Shown here in pieces: positions 55,546-64,000 of a DNA stretch of 64,000 nucleotides (its first letter is position 1; every line of letters begins with the position of its first letter). A program made the position numbers and the translations under genes. The notes below the pieces were generated by a model. It was given only the letters and a program-made list of their open reading frames with translations. It had not been told where the DNA came from and searched no databases. Source of the stretch: Streptomyces sp. RPT161 (GTDB lineage Bacteria > Actinomycetota > Actinomycetes > Streptomycetales > Streptomycetaceae); the NCBI RefSeq assembly GCF_027533845.1, contig NZ_JAPZVN010000012.1, forward strand, positions 1 to 64,000, in the 5' to 3' direction.

Positions 55546-56272
55546 GGCTCGGCGCCAACTCCTCGGCCGCGGGCAGCAGTAGTTCGCTGCCGGGGGAGAG
55601 GACCATGGGGTCGTCGATGCCGTTGGCCTCGGCGATGGCCCGCCAGGCACCGGGATCGCCGTACTCGCGCCACGCGAGGGACTGCAGCGAGTCCCCGGCG
55701 ACGGTGCGGTGCACACGGCGGGCGGTGAGCGCGCCCGAGGTCGGGTTCTGGCCGGGGGTCTGGCCGGGCACCTCCTGCAACGTCAACGAGCATGTGGCAC
55801 GCAGCGGTTCGCCGCCCGGCGAGAAGACCGTGTAGCTGACGTCGACCGAGGTGACACAGGCGTCGAAGCCGATGGAGGAGAAGGTTCCCCACTCCATGCG
55901 CACCCACGGTGGTGAAGGCGCCTTGCGGGACAGGCTGGCCTCGGTCGGCTCGCAGCAGGCGAGCAGGGTCTCCACCCGGCTGCGGACACCGCTGCTCCCT
56001 GGCTGGTCCGAGGCGTCCAGCAGGACCTGGACGGAGAGCACCCGCGGGTCCGCGTTGAGGAACTGCGGCGGTGAGGTGCGCTGGAACCCGATCGCCCGGC
56101 CCGGCTCCCAGCTCGCGCTCTTGCGCAGGTCGATGGTGGACGGGTTGTACTGCAGGGGCAGTTCGGCGAGGAGCCCGCCGGGCCCCGCGGTCACATCGGT
56201 GGGCGGCTCGTACACCCGGAGCGAGGCGCGCCGCATGCCGCCGCCGGTGGTGCTGGATGAACTGGGGGACAT
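55538..56272 (-). CDS. LysM-containing tube-spike adaptor
   Basis: A 244-residue protein of the CIS tube/LysM family. The first two-thirds form the tube-like domain (LPLQYNPSTIDLRKSASWEPG), and a LysM domain ends the chain (VAGDSLQSLAWREYGDPGAWRAIA...NGIDDPM). It joins the inner tube to the spike, like gp53 in T4. It overlaps both neighbours by a few bases. Confidence 0.92.
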   Translation of the reverse strand: MSPSSSSTTGGGMRRASLRVYEPPTDVTAGPGGLLAELPLQYNPSTIDLRKSASWEPGRAIGFQRTSPPQFLNADPRVLSVQVLLDASDQPGSSGVRSRVETLLACCEPTEASLSRKAPSPPWVRMEWGTFSSIGFDACVTSVDVSYTVFSPGGEPLRATCSLTLQEVPGQTPGQNPTSGALTARRVHRTVAGDSLQSLAWREYGDPGAWRAIAEANGIDDPMVLSPGSELLLPAAEELAPSHE

Positions 56273-56712
56273 CAGGCCGCTCCGGCGTCGGTGAAGCCGT
56301 GGTGGGTGATCTCAAGGGTCTCGGTGGCCACCGCGGGGGAGGCCGGGTCCAGTGACGGTCCCTGCCAGCGCACCGGCAGCACCTCCAGCAGTCCCCACTG
56401 GGCGACCTGGCTGCCGTCCGCGCGCAGGGCGACGATCTGCGCGGTGGGACGGCGGATTCCGGTGGCGATGGAGGAGATCCAGCTGGTCACCTTGGCGGTC
56501 TCGTGGGTCAGCGGCCGGGAGAGGCGGATGGTGGAGTGACGTACCCGCGTGGGGAGTTGCCAGACGTGGCCGTTGTTCCCGCCTTCCTCCCACTGCTGCA
56601 CCTCGACCTCCGCGGCGAGGCCCTCGCAGCTGTTGAAGAGACCGAGGTCCAGCCCGTCGATGGTGAGCCGGAAGAAGATGGAGGACCCGGGGTCCTGCTG
56701 GGCGGTGGTCAC
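56272..56712 (-). CDS. second tube-type protein (tube initiator)
   Basis: A 146-residue phage tail tube homologue: SSIFFRLTIDGLDLGLFNSCEGLAAEVEV and TLEITHHGF show the T4 gp19-like beta-barrel pattern. Contractile systems usually carry two tube proteins, a major one (here 60613-61056) and a specialised one near the hub. Its place next to the LysM adaptor suggests the latter role. Confidence 0.88.
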   Translation of the reverse strand: MTTAQQDPGSSIFFRLTIDGLDLGLFNSCEGLAAEVEVQQWEEGGNNGHVWQLPTRVRHSTIRLSRPLTHETAKVTSWISSIATGIRRPTAQIVALRADGSQVAQWGLLEVLPVRWQGPSLDPASPAVATETLEITHHGFTDAGAA

Positions 56713-56755
56713 GTCGTGCTCCTGGTGGGGATGGTGGGGTTGCTGGTTCGCCTAC

Positions 56756-59700
56756 TTACCGGCGTGGATCGCGGAGCCGCCCCAACCGCTCCCTGTCCAG
56801 CCGCAGCTCGGCCCGCAGCAGTCGGGCCAACGGTCCGACGAGGCGGCGTGCCAGCACGTCCAACTCGGGGTCGCTCAGGGCCCGCGGGCCCGTCGGGGTC
56901 GGCCCCGCGTCGGGCTTCGGCGCGGACTGCCGAGGCGCTTGCGGCTTCGGGGCCGCTTGTGGCGGCGCGGGTTGCGCGGCGGGGCGTGGCCTGGTGGAGG
57001 CCTGCGGGGCGATCGGCGGTGGAGCGGTGGCCGTACGCGTGGGGCGTGTTGGGGCGGCGGTCTCCGCCGCGGCGTACCGGGACGGTGCGGGTACGGCGCG
57101 CGCCACGGGGAGGTGGGCGGCGGTGCGGCCGGACATGCTGGCCGTCTGCGCAGGGGCCGGGGGAGCCGCCTGGCCCGGCCAAGCGGCGGGCGGCCGTACG
57201 GCTGCGGGGTGCGGGGCCGGTGTGGGCGCGGCCGCTGCGGGGGCGGCTGCCAGGCGTGCGACCGGAATCGGGGCGTTGCGCCCGGCAGTCGCACTGCGCG
57301 CGGGGGCGGCAGGGTACGGCGCTACGGGCGAGGGGTGCGGGTTGTTGACGGGTGCGGGCACGGTCGTCCGGGGGGTGGCGGCAAGTCGCGCGATCGGGAC
57401 CGGGGTACTGGCCGCACCGGGGTTGCTTGCCCCAGCGGGCGGCCGTACGGCCGAGGGGTGCGCGTTGAGGGCGGGGGTGGCGGCCAGGCGTGCGACCGGA
57501 GCCGGAGCGCTGGGTGCGGCGAGGGCACCGGCGGGGGACTGCAGTACGGCTGAGGGGTGCGCGTTGAGGGCGGGAGCGGGTGTGGTCGTCCCCGGGACGG
57601 TGGCGGCCAGACGCGCGATCGGGATCGCGGCGCCGGGTGCGGAAGGGGCGCTTGCCGAGGAAGCGGGTGTGGCCGGGGAGTGCGCGTTGAGGGCAGGCGT
57701 GGTCTCGGTCGTCCCGGGGGCGGCGGCAAGTCGCGCGACGGGAATCGCGCGATGGCCCGCGCCGGTGTTGCCTGCCGCGGGGGTTCGTGCGGCCGAGGGG
57801 TGCGGGGTGAGGGCGGGCGCGGGTGCGGTCGTTCCGGGGCCGCTGGCCCGACGTGCGACCGGAACCGGAGCGTTGGGCACGGCGGGGGCGGGCCCGCCGT
57901 TGGGTCCGGGCAGCGCGGACGGCGAGGCGGCTGAGGGGTGCGCGGCCGGTGTCCGGGCGGTCAGCCCGGGCGCAGTCACCCCGCTCACGTCTACGGGACC
58001 CGCGGCGGGCGGCAGGGTGCCTGCGGCCGATGGTGCGGTGGGCATGCCGGAGTGCTGGGGGACCGCCACGGGTGCGGCCGGGCTTCCACCAGCAGGGGGC
58101 AGCCCCCGTGGGGGAGCGCCGGACGTCGGCGCGCTGCGGATCTCCGTACGCGTGGGTGCGGCTGGGGCGGCGGCGTCGGGGGAGCGTCGCGGCGAAGCCG
58201 GTACCGGGACGGTCTGCACCGGGATGACCGGGCGGGCGGCGGCACCCGGAACCGCATTGGACCGTCCGGGAGTTGTCGGAGTCGCGGTCTGCAGCCACCT
58301 GCGAACAGGGGCGGTTGAGGCCGACCTCGGGGCCTCGACCGACCGCTGGACCTCCGGAGCCGGACGCTGCGAGCCGGCGCGCCGTGGCCGATCCGCGCGC
58401 ACCGCGGGTGTGATGCCCACTGCCGGACTGGCACTTCCCCGCTTCGCCACCGAACCGCTCGGCGGATTCGGCACGTTGGAGAGGCCTGACTGTACGGTCC
58501 GCTCCGCCGCCGAGGACAACGGCACAGATTGGGACATCGGCGCCCTTCGCGCGTCCGCTGACGACGCGCCACCGTGCTGCGCGTCGCGTGTGCGCAGAAC
58601 CGTGGTCGCCGTCGGAGACGCGGACACGGCTCCGACTTCCGCTTCCGCTTCGGGCGTGGCGGCGGCGCTCACGTGCGGTGCGGACGGCACAGGCCGACTG
58701 CTCGTTGCCGCAGGGGCCTCTTGGACACGCGCCGGAGCAGTCCCCGACTGCCCACCACGGTGGTCACGTTGAGCAGACGCGCCCACAGGAGCGGCACTCC
58801 CGGAGAATGGCTCAGGCTCATCAGGTGGGGTGGGCCCGGAGGCCGCCGCATCCGCCCTTTTCGCGACCGAGGGCCGTCCGCCCTCCGGTGCGGTCGTGGG
58901 CGGCAGTGTGTCAACTCGGCGCTGCACGGGCGCGCCCAGCCCGACCTTCTGGTTCGGACGCGGTCGCGCAGGGCGGGAAGGCGAAGCGGGCGCGGGCGCC
59001 GCCGAAGCGCCCCCCGAAAGCCGACGCGCCCCCGGAGGGACCGCACCCAGCGGCGCACCCAGAGCGGCACGCGTCGCAACCCCCGGCGCCTGAGCCGAAG
59101 CAGGACCGGTCGGGACCTCCGCTCCCGCCTTGGACGCGGGCGTCTTGATGCGCACCGGGGCCGACCGCTCGGAAACCGCCTCAGCGACGGGGGCCGCCTC
59201 GGCGACGGGAGCCGCCGGAGCGGAAGCCCTCCCGCCGGGCGGGGTTGGCATGGCGGGCGTCGGGGGAGTGGGCACCGTCCTTTCAGAGGCGGGCGGCGCG
59301 GCGGGCGCCACCGGAGTGGGCACCGCCCCTTCAGGAGTGGGCACCGCCGGAGTGGGCACCGCCGCTTCAGCAGCGGACGCCGCCTTACCGGACGTCGACC
59401 CGGCGGGCGCGGGCGCCGCCTGCACGGGCGCCGTCCCTTCGGGCGTGGGCCGCGCACCGGGCGCCGCCGGACCGGGAACCGTCTCTTCCGGCGCGGTTGG
59501 CGCGGCGGGTGCCCCCAGGCCGGAGGCGGCCGTGCCGGGGACCGGGAGAACGGTGGACGCCCGAGGGCGGGACACCGCCCGCACCCGTACCGCGGGCGTC
59601 GACCGCGTGGCGGTTGCCGCGGACTCCGCCCACCCGTCCGCCCCCGGCGGCTCCCGCCGGGCTACCGGTAGCAGTGGGACCGCCGGGCTGTGGCCCGGGA

Positions 59701-59989
59701 GCCGTTCACCGGACTGCGGAACAGCACGCAGCAGCCCGTGCACCACCCCGGCTGGCGCCACGGGTGAGACGAGGTGCGTCAACCCGCTTGAGAACGACGG
59801 GTTTTGCCAGGCGGTCAACGAGTCGCCGAAATCGGCGCGCGCGCCGACCGCCGTCAGTCCGGCACGCGGCGCGGGCGGTGGCACCTGCCGCCACTCCGCA
59901 CGGGCAGACGCGGCGGGCGGCGCCGGTTCGGGGGTCACCGCCCCGCGCGCCACCGCCCCGCGCGCACGCCGAAGTCCGGGGAACCGCAT
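56756..59989 (-). CDS. large Pro/Ala-rich repetitive protein of the injection system
   Basis: About 1077 residues, almost all low-complexity Pro, Ala, Thr and Val. Units of the form PVPVARLAAxPGTT...PALNAHPSAV recur at least six times in the region of residues 700-950. A short N-terminal part (DFGDSLTAWQNPSFSSGLTH) and the last 40 residues (DPELDVLARRLVGPLARLLRAELRLDRERLGRL) are ordered-looking; the end resembles amphipathic helices seen in other contractile-system proteins. No catalytic domain is visible. It could be a tape measure or a tethering/assembly factor. ATG 59989 follows GGGGGG at 7 nt; GTG 60010 is an alternative. Confidence 0.75.
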   Translation of the reverse strand: MRFPGLRRARGAVARGAVTPEPAPPAASARAEWRQVPPPAPRAGLTAVGARADFGDSLTAWQNPSFSSGLTHLVSPVAPAGVVHGLLRAVPQSGERLPGHSPAVPLLPVARREPPGADGWAESAATATRSTPAVRVRAVSRPRASTVLPVPGTAASGLGAPAAPTAPEETVPGPAAPGARPTPEGTAPVQAAPAPAGSTSGKAASAAEAAVPTPAVPTPEGAVPTPVAPAAPPASERTVPTPPTPAMPTPPGGRASAPAAPVAEAAPVAEAVSERSAPVRIKTPASKAGAEVPTGPASAQAPGVATRAALGAPLGAVPPGARRLSGGASAAPAPASPSRPARPRPNQKVGLGAPVQRRVDTLPPTTAPEGGRPSVAKRADAAASGPTPPDEPEPFSGSAAPVGASAQRDHRGGQSGTAPARVQEAPAATSSRPVPSAPHVSAAATPEAEAEVGAVSASPTATTVLRTRDAQHGGASSADARRAPMSQSVPLSSAAERTVQSGLSNVPNPPSGSVAKRGSASPAVGITPAVRADRPRRAGSQRPAPEVQRSVEAPRSASTAPVRRWLQTATPTTPGRSNAVPGAAARPVIPVQTVPVPASPRRSPDAAAPAAPTRTEIRSAPTSGAPPRGLPPAGGSPAAPVAVPQHSGMPTAPSAAGTLPPAAGPVDVSGVTAPGLTARTPAAHPSAASPSALPGPNGGPAPAVPNAPVPVARRASGPGTTAPAPALTPHPSAARTPAAGNTGAGHRAIPVARLAAAPGTTETTPALNAHSPATPASSASAPSAPGAAIPIARLAATVPGTTTPAPALNAHPSAVLQSPAGALAAPSAPAPVARLAATPALNAHPSAVRPPAGASNPGAASTPVPIARLAATPRTTVPAPVNNPHPSPVAPYPAAPARSATAGRNAPIPVARLAAAPAAAAPTPAPHPAAVRPPAAWPGQAAPPAPAQTASMSGRTAAHLPVARAVPAPSRYAAAETAAPTRPTRTATAPPPIAPQASTRPRPAAQPAPPQAAPKPQAPRQSAPKPDAGPTPTGPRALSDPELDVLARRLVGPLARLLRAELRLDRERLGRLRDPRR

Positions 59990-59990
59990 C

Positions 59991-60149
59991 TCATGCCCCC
60001 CGTTCAGCACGGTCCACGAGCGCGGCGATCTCGCTCACCCAGCGCTGCCGGTCGCGGTGCTCCATGTCCAGGATGGTGTCCAGACCCCAGTGGAAGTGGT
60101 AGGCGATGTACGCGGCCTCCTCGTGCAGTTGGTCGGCCGCGTACGTCAC
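59991..60149 (-). CDS. small DUF6760-like protein of the injection system
   Basis: A 52-residue protein, YAADQLHEEAAYIAYHFHWG near its start and HRDRQRWVSEIAALVDRAE after it. It resembles a short conserved protein found in contractile-system loci between tail assembly genes. GTG 60149 overlaps the stop of the previous gene by four bases (GTGA), and its own stop overlaps the start region of the large Pro-rich gene. The tight coupling supports it as a real gene although it is below usual length limits. Confidence 0.8.
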   Translation of the reverse strand: MTYAADQLHEEAAYIAYHFHWGLDTILDMEHRDRQRWVSEIAALVDRAERGA

Positions 60150-60613
60150 GATTCCCCCAGGCGGCTCCCGCCGATCTCCACTTCGAAGGTGTCCTTGCAG
60201 TTCGGGCAGCTGACCGCCGCCCTGGTGTGGCCCTCGGAGTTGATCTGCCGGTAGAAGTCCTGCAGGAAGGCCAGGTCCGAGGCGAACATCTCCTCCACCA
60301 CGCCGTCGTGCACCACGGGGAGCGTGCCCAGCCGGGTGATCACCCGGCCGAGCAGGACCACCGACAGATACGCCGAGTTCTCCTGCACGCGCACGTCGCG
60401 CAGGGGGACGAGTTCGTCCCGCGCGGTCGCGAGCCGCATGGTGCCGTGCCTGTGTACGGTGCCGGACTCGTCGACGTAGCCGCGCGGGAGCTCGAAGTCG
60501 AACTCGGTGCGCAGCGCTCGCGGTTCCGACTCCCGTGCAGGCACCGAGGCCTCGGGTTCCGGCGCGGGCGCCGGAACCTTGGCCTCAGCGCGCCCGGCGA
60601 TCTGACGGCGCAT
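60146..60613 (-). CDS. tail assembly-type protein with CxxC motif
   Basis: A 155-residue protein. The core TEFDFELPRGYVDESGTVHRHG and LRDVRVQENSAYLSVVLLGRV resembles tail assembly chaperone-like proteins of contractile systems. A C-terminal SCPNCKDTF motif may be half of a zinc site. The gene overlaps the tube gene upstream (TAATG) and the small gene downstream. Confidence 0.8.
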   Translation of the reverse strand: MRRQIAGRAEAKVPAPAPEPEASVPARESEPRALRTEFDFELPRGYVDESGTVHRHGTMRLATARDELVPLRDVRVQENSAYLSVVLLGRVITRLGTLPVVHDGVVEEMFASDLAFLQDFYRQINSEGHTRAAVSCPNCKDTFEVEIGGSRLGES

Positions 60614-61056
60614 TACTCAATGACCAGTTCTTCGAAGGTGATGGTCACGGTCTCGGTCAGCGCCGACGCCTCGCCCGCCTTCGCCGAGCTGGCGTCCACC
60701 TTCGAACACCAGGCGTTCCGCAGGTGGTACCGCTTGACCGGGTTGTTCATGTAGTCCATGAAGATGATGCTGGCGTTCTTGCGGGCGGCGCCCATGTTCC
60801 CCGCGATGGACTGGTTGATCCACTGCGAGAAGGACGCGCTCTGCGTGGCGCCGCGCACGACCGTGCACTGCCCGGCCTTCTTCACGCCCGGCAGCTTCTT
60901 GACGACCGGCTTTCCGGCCGCCGAGACCTGCTGGTACTCGATGACGTCCTGCTCGATCGACAGGCCTTCGACCGACTGCAGGTACTCGACCATCACGCCG
61001 TCGATCTGCAGTCCGAAATTGTGCGAGGTGAGGGCATCACCAGGCTGGAGAGACAT
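60613..61056 (-). CDS. major inner tube protein
   Basis: A 147-residue T4 gp19-like tube protein: GDALTSHNFGLQIDGVMVEYLQSVEGLS is the conserved start and TETVTITFEELVIE the end. It stacks as hexamers inside the sheath. It lies 52 bp downstream of the sheath gene, as in other contractile injection systems, and should be the most abundant tube subunit. Confidence 0.94.
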   Translation of the reverse strand: MSLQPGDALTSHNFGLQIDGVMVEYLQSVEGLSIEQDVIEYQQVSAAGKPVVKKLPGVKKAGQCTVVRGATQSASFSQWINQSIAGNMGAARKNASIIFMDYMNNPVKRYHLRNAWCSKVDASSAKAGEASALTETVTITFEELVIE

Positions 61057-61108
61057 GCTCCGTGGTCCTCGTTTCTAGTTTCCGGAAGGGATGGCCCGAC
61101 GCGCCGGG

Positions 61109-62716
61109 CTACTCGTCCAACTCGCCCGCGCCGCTGGAGTGCTGGGCCATCCGGAAGACGACGAACTCGGCGGGCTTGACCGGTGCGATTCCGATCTCGC
61201 ACACCACCCGTCCCAGGTCCACCGACTCCGGCGGGTTGGTCTCCGCGTCGCACTTGACGTAGAAGGCGTCCTCGGCGGTGGAGCCGAACAGGGCGCCGTT
61301 CCGCCACTCGTTGACCAGGAACGCCGAGATGTTACGCCGGATGCGCGACCACAGCGCCTCGTCGTTCGGTTCGAAGACCACCCACTGGGTGCCCAGGAGG
61401 ATCGACTCCTCCAGGTAGTTGAAGTACCGCCGGACGTTGAGGTACCGCCAGGCCGGATCGGACGCGAGGGTGCGCGCGCCCCACACCCGGACGCCCCGCC
61501 CGGGGAAGGCGCGGATGCAGTTGACGCCGATCGGGTTCAGCAGGTCCTGCTCGCCGCGGGTGATCTGCAGCTCCAGGTCGACGGCGCCGCGCACCACCTC
61601 GTTGGCGGGTGCCTTGTGCACCCCGCGCTCGGAGTCGTTGCGGGACCAGATGCCCGCCATGTGCCCGCTCGGCGGGACCATTACGGCGCGGCCCACGGAC
61701 GGGTCGAAGACCTTGACCCACGGGTAGTAGAGGGCGGCGAACTTGGAGTCGTAACCAGCGGTGTCCTGCCGCCACACCCGCACCTGACGGGCGTTGAGCC
61801 CGGGCAGCGGGTCGAGGATCGCCATCCGGTCGCCCATCTGCTCGCAGTGCGCGATCAGACCCAACTGAACGGCCTTGACGGCCTCGTGGTCCAGCGCGCC
61901 CGCCTGGTGGGCGGCCATCAGGTCGGGGACCGCGACCATGGTGATCTCGTCCACGGCCTCCAACCCGCCGAAGCCGGTGCGGTCCGCGGAGTCGCCCAGG
62001 TACTGCTGGGGGGTGAGCCGACCGTCGGCCGGTGCTTTGCCCCGGGACGGTGCCGGCGCGGCGGGGGCGGGCAGCGGCAGGGCCACGGCCTGGTTCTCCG
62101 GGCGGGCCAACTGCCCGGCCGGTACGGCCTCTTCGACGGTGATGAGCCGGGACTTCTCCTTGACCTGGGTGACCACGTAGGCGCGCGAGCCGCGCTTGGC
62201 GGTGACGTCCAGCGTCTCCTTGACCTGGTCCCCGGTCTTCACCAGCAGCCGGAACCGGTCGGCGGGGCCGTCGCCCTCGGCGTCGGTGACCTCGACGGTG
62301 ACCGGACCGTCGGCCTCCGCCGCGGCGGGCAGCGCCGCCACCCGGAATCCGCCGAGCGCCTGCGGCTCACCGGCGGTCAGCGCGGCCGGGGCGCCGGTCG
62401 CACCGTCCGAGGCGGCCCCGGTGTCCGGCGAGGCGCCGAAGGTGCCCTCGACGTTGCCTCCGACGCGCACCACGTAGCAGGCCGTGCCGCCGTTGTTGAA
62501 GAAGCCGTACACGGCATGCGCGAGGTAGTAGCCGGCGGTGAAGTCGCCGAACGCGGCTGTGTACTGGCTCCAGTTGGTGACCAGGGTCGGCTCGTTGAGC
62601 GGCCCTTCCGGGGCCAGCCCGACGAAGGCGCCGACTGCGGTGCCCACTCCCTCTATCGGGCGCGAGCCGCTGGCCACCTCCTCCACATAGACCCCGGGCG
62701 ACAGGTACGACGGCAT
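61109..62716 (-). CDS. contractile sheath protein
   Basis: A 535-residue sheath subunit. PSYLSPGVYVEEVASGSRPIEGVGT is the classic sheath N-terminus, and the C-terminal part has GVRVWGARTLASDPAWRYLNVRRYFNYLEESI and FRMAQ. The variable outer domain lies near residues 85-250. It is the first gene of the minus-strand operon. ATG 62716 follows GAGGAGT; the open frame continues upstream but the family start is clear. Contraction of this protein drives the inner tube outward. Confidence 0.95.
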   Translation of the reverse strand: MPSYLSPGVYVEEVASGSRPIEGVGTAVGAFVGLAPEGPLNEPTLVTNWSQYTAAFGDFTAGYYLAHAVYGFFNNGGTACYVVRVGGNVEGTFGASPDTGAASDGATGAPAALTAGEPQALGGFRVAALPAAAEADGPVTVEVTDAEGDGPADRFRLLVKTGDQVKETLDVTAKRGSRAYVVTQVKEKSRLITVEEAVPAGQLARPENQAVALPLPAPAAPAPSRGKAPADGRLTPQQYLGDSADRTGFGGLEAVDEITMVAVPDLMAAHQAGALDHEAVKAVQLGLIAHCEQMGDRMAILDPLPGLNARQVRVWRQDTAGYDSKFAALYYPWVKVFDPSVGRAVMVPPSGHMAGIWSRNDSERGVHKAPANEVVRGAVDLELQITRGEQDLLNPIGVNCIRAFPGRGVRVWGARTLASDPAWRYLNVRRYFNYLEESILLGTQWVVFEPNDEALWSRIRRNISAFLVNEWRNGALFGSTAEDAFYVKCDAETNPPESVDLGRVVCEIGIAPVKPAEFVVFRMAQHSSGAGELDE

Positions 62717-63068
62717 TGGCTGGGTACTCCTCGCAGTACAGGAACGACTGGCAGCGTCCGCCATGTTGCCGCCGCGCGCGCGGCCGCGGCATGTCCGCCC
62801 GGCCCGTCCTGTGGGCACCCCGCAGGGCCTCCCCGGGCAGCGCGCGACGAACCCGAACGCTCATCGCGGCCCGAGGCGGGGGGAGAACCCAGGCCACCTG
62901 TCCACCATGCCGTTGCCACGCGCCCGCCAGCAGCCGCGCTAGGGCAGCCGCGAGGGCAGCGGATGCTGCCCGAACGGCCGCCATGGAGCCAACCGGGCAG
63001 CTCACACTGCCCGTAAGGCTTCCCCCGCGCCCGCTGTGCACCTTCCGGGACCGCCCTAGGCTGTGCCG
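62717..63068. other. divergent promoter region of the injection system
   Basis: About 350 bp between the sheath operon and the plus-strand gene at 63069. No gene was recognised. It should hold the main promoters of the locus, but no box could be named. Confidence 0.45.
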
Positions 63069-64000
63069 GTGAGCACCTGGGCGAGCCTTGAACCCGCGGC
63101 GACCACCGTCGATCCCGGCAGCAGCACCACCGTGCGGCTGCGCATCCGCAACACCAGCGACGTGGTCGAGGAGTACCGCGTCAACCCCGTCGGCGACCTC
63201 GCCCCCCACATCCGGGTCGAACCCTCTGTGCTGCGGCTGTATCCGGGCACCACCGGAACCGCCGAGGTGACCCTCAGCCCGCCGCGCACCCCCGACGTGC
63301 CCGCCGGGCCCAATCCGTTCGCCCTGGAGATCACCCCGGCCGAGCACCCGGACCAAGTCGCCGTCCCCGAGGGCAACCTGACGGTCACCCCCTTCCACGA
63401 GGTGCGCGCCGAACTGGTGCCCGGCAGTGTCCGAGGGCGGTGGCGCGGGCGTCCCCAGCTGGCCGTCGACAACCTGGGCAACACCGAGGTCACGGCCTCG
63501 CTGCGCGGCCACGACCAGGCTTCGGACCTGCGCTACGACATGCGCCCCAACACCGTGCAGATCCCGCCGGGCCGGGCCCGGTTCGTGCGGCTGGGGCTGC
63601 GCCCCTCCCGCTTCCTGTGGGCCGGGCGCGAGCAGAAGCACGACTACACGGTGGACGTCCAGCGCGCCGGTGCCAAGCCCGTCGCCGCGCAGGGCCAGTA
63701 CGTCCAGCCCGCACTGTTCGCCGGGTGGTTGTCGCGGCTGCTGATGCTCCTGGTGATGCTGCTGGTCGCCTTCATCGTGCTCTGGTTCACCTTCCGGCCC
63801 TCGATCAGCACGGCGGCCTCCCCGCAGCCGAACAACTCCCCGGCGGGCGCGGTGGTCGCCCCGAGCAATTCCGTACCGCCCCCGCCCTCCCCGACCCCGC
63901 AGAAGTCGCCGGACGGCAACCAGAACGGTGCCGCGCCCTCGCCCCGCGTGCCGAGCAACCCCAACGCCGCCAGGGGGCAGCACGCGGACGAGCGTCAGGT
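63069..64000 (+). CDS. membrane protein of the injection system, partial
   Basis: The gene runs off the right edge; about 310 residues are seen. Two Ig-like beta domains fill residues 1-205 (TTVDPGSSTTVRLRIRNTSD and LAVDNLGNTEV). A transmembrane helix follows near 219-240 (LSRLLMLLVMLLVAFIVLW), then a Pro/Ser-rich linker. Similar proteins lie beside contractile-system operons in Streptomyces, often annotated as hydrolytic proteins without evidence. GTG 63069 is the start chosen. It may anchor or regulate the particle. Confidence 0.75.
   Translation, partial: MSTWASLEPAATTVDPGSSTTVRLRIRNTSDVVEEYRVNPVGDLAPHIRVEPSVLRLYPGTTGTAEVTLSPPRTPDVPAGPNPFALEITPAEHPDQVAVPEGNLTVTPFHEVRAELVPGSVRGRWRGRPQLAVDNLGNTEVTASLRGHDQASDLRYDMRPNTVQIPPGRARFVRLGLRPSRFLWAGREQKHDYTVDVQRAGAKPVAAQGQYVQPALFAGWLSRLLMLLVMLLVAFIVLWFTFRPSISTAASPQPNNSPAGAVVAPSNSVPPPPSPTPQKSPDGNQNGAAPSPRVPSNPNAARGQHADERQ

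Noticed and set aside
61091-63016. 641-codon plus-strand frame opposite the sheath gene
   Set aside because: It is a shadow of the sheath protein and has no family features.

Overview
The window is very GC-rich, uses GTG and TTG starts freely, and carries genes typical of Streptomyces: dense RiPP loci, a GH19 chitinase, cold-shock paralogues, Tat substrates, a SpoIIE-type phosphatase, furA/katG and a contractile injection system. It is most simply read as a chromosomal segment of a Streptomyces or close relative. Several decayed insertion sequences and broken genes point to accessory DNA.

Layout. 0.2-2.0 kb: a GNAT enzyme and a frameshifted ISAs1-type transposase. 2.6-7.9 kb: a complete lasso peptide locus. 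The precursor (2636-2773, minus strand) is divergent from a cyclase, leader peptidase, RRE protein and ABC exporter on the plus strand. 8-22.6 kb: mixed genes, including two near-identical cold-shock genes with shared leader elements, a GH19 chitinase behind a DasR-type site, a SpoIIE phosphatase, an acyl-ACP desaturase behind a tandem operator, a field of transposon and protease remnants, an Rrf2/NmrA pair and a UlaG-like hydrolase. 22.8-30.3 kb: a five-gene locus with PgsB and PgsC of poly-gamma-glutamate synthesis, a double sensor/HAMP protein, a Tat-exported NlpC/P60 enzyme and a GT39-like glycosyltransferase. A decayed partial second copy of pgsC-nlpC lies at 43.5-44.0 kb. 32.1-33.4 kb: a 24-residue peptide gene ending AWYHWY next to a cytochrome P450, a predicted atropopeptide (tryptorubin-type) locus. 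33.8-36.9 kb: a Fur regulator divergent from katG, with a broken furA between them. 36.9-43.3 kb: small regulatory pairs (ArsR/SRPBCC, TetR/FAD monooxygenase with two perfect operators), an epimerase and a CobW-type GTPase. 44-49 kb: secreted proteins and an unusual HTH-lytic transglycosylase fusion. 49.2-64.0 kb: a Streptomyces-type contractile injection system with sheath, tube, LysM adaptor, VgrG spike, gp25, baseplate J, tail protein I and a membrane-anchored zinc-ribbon protein, mostly with overlapping stop and start codons. The locus continues past the right edge on the plus strand.

How the genes work together. The two RiPP loci are self-contained: precursor plus maturation enzymes, with an exporter for the lasso peptide. 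The pgs genes would build and process a surface polymer. The injection-system genes should assemble one contractile particle, with the single-pass membrane protein as the likely envelope contact. Most other genes are local regulator-target pairs. No rRNA or tRNA gene and no CRISPR array was seen.
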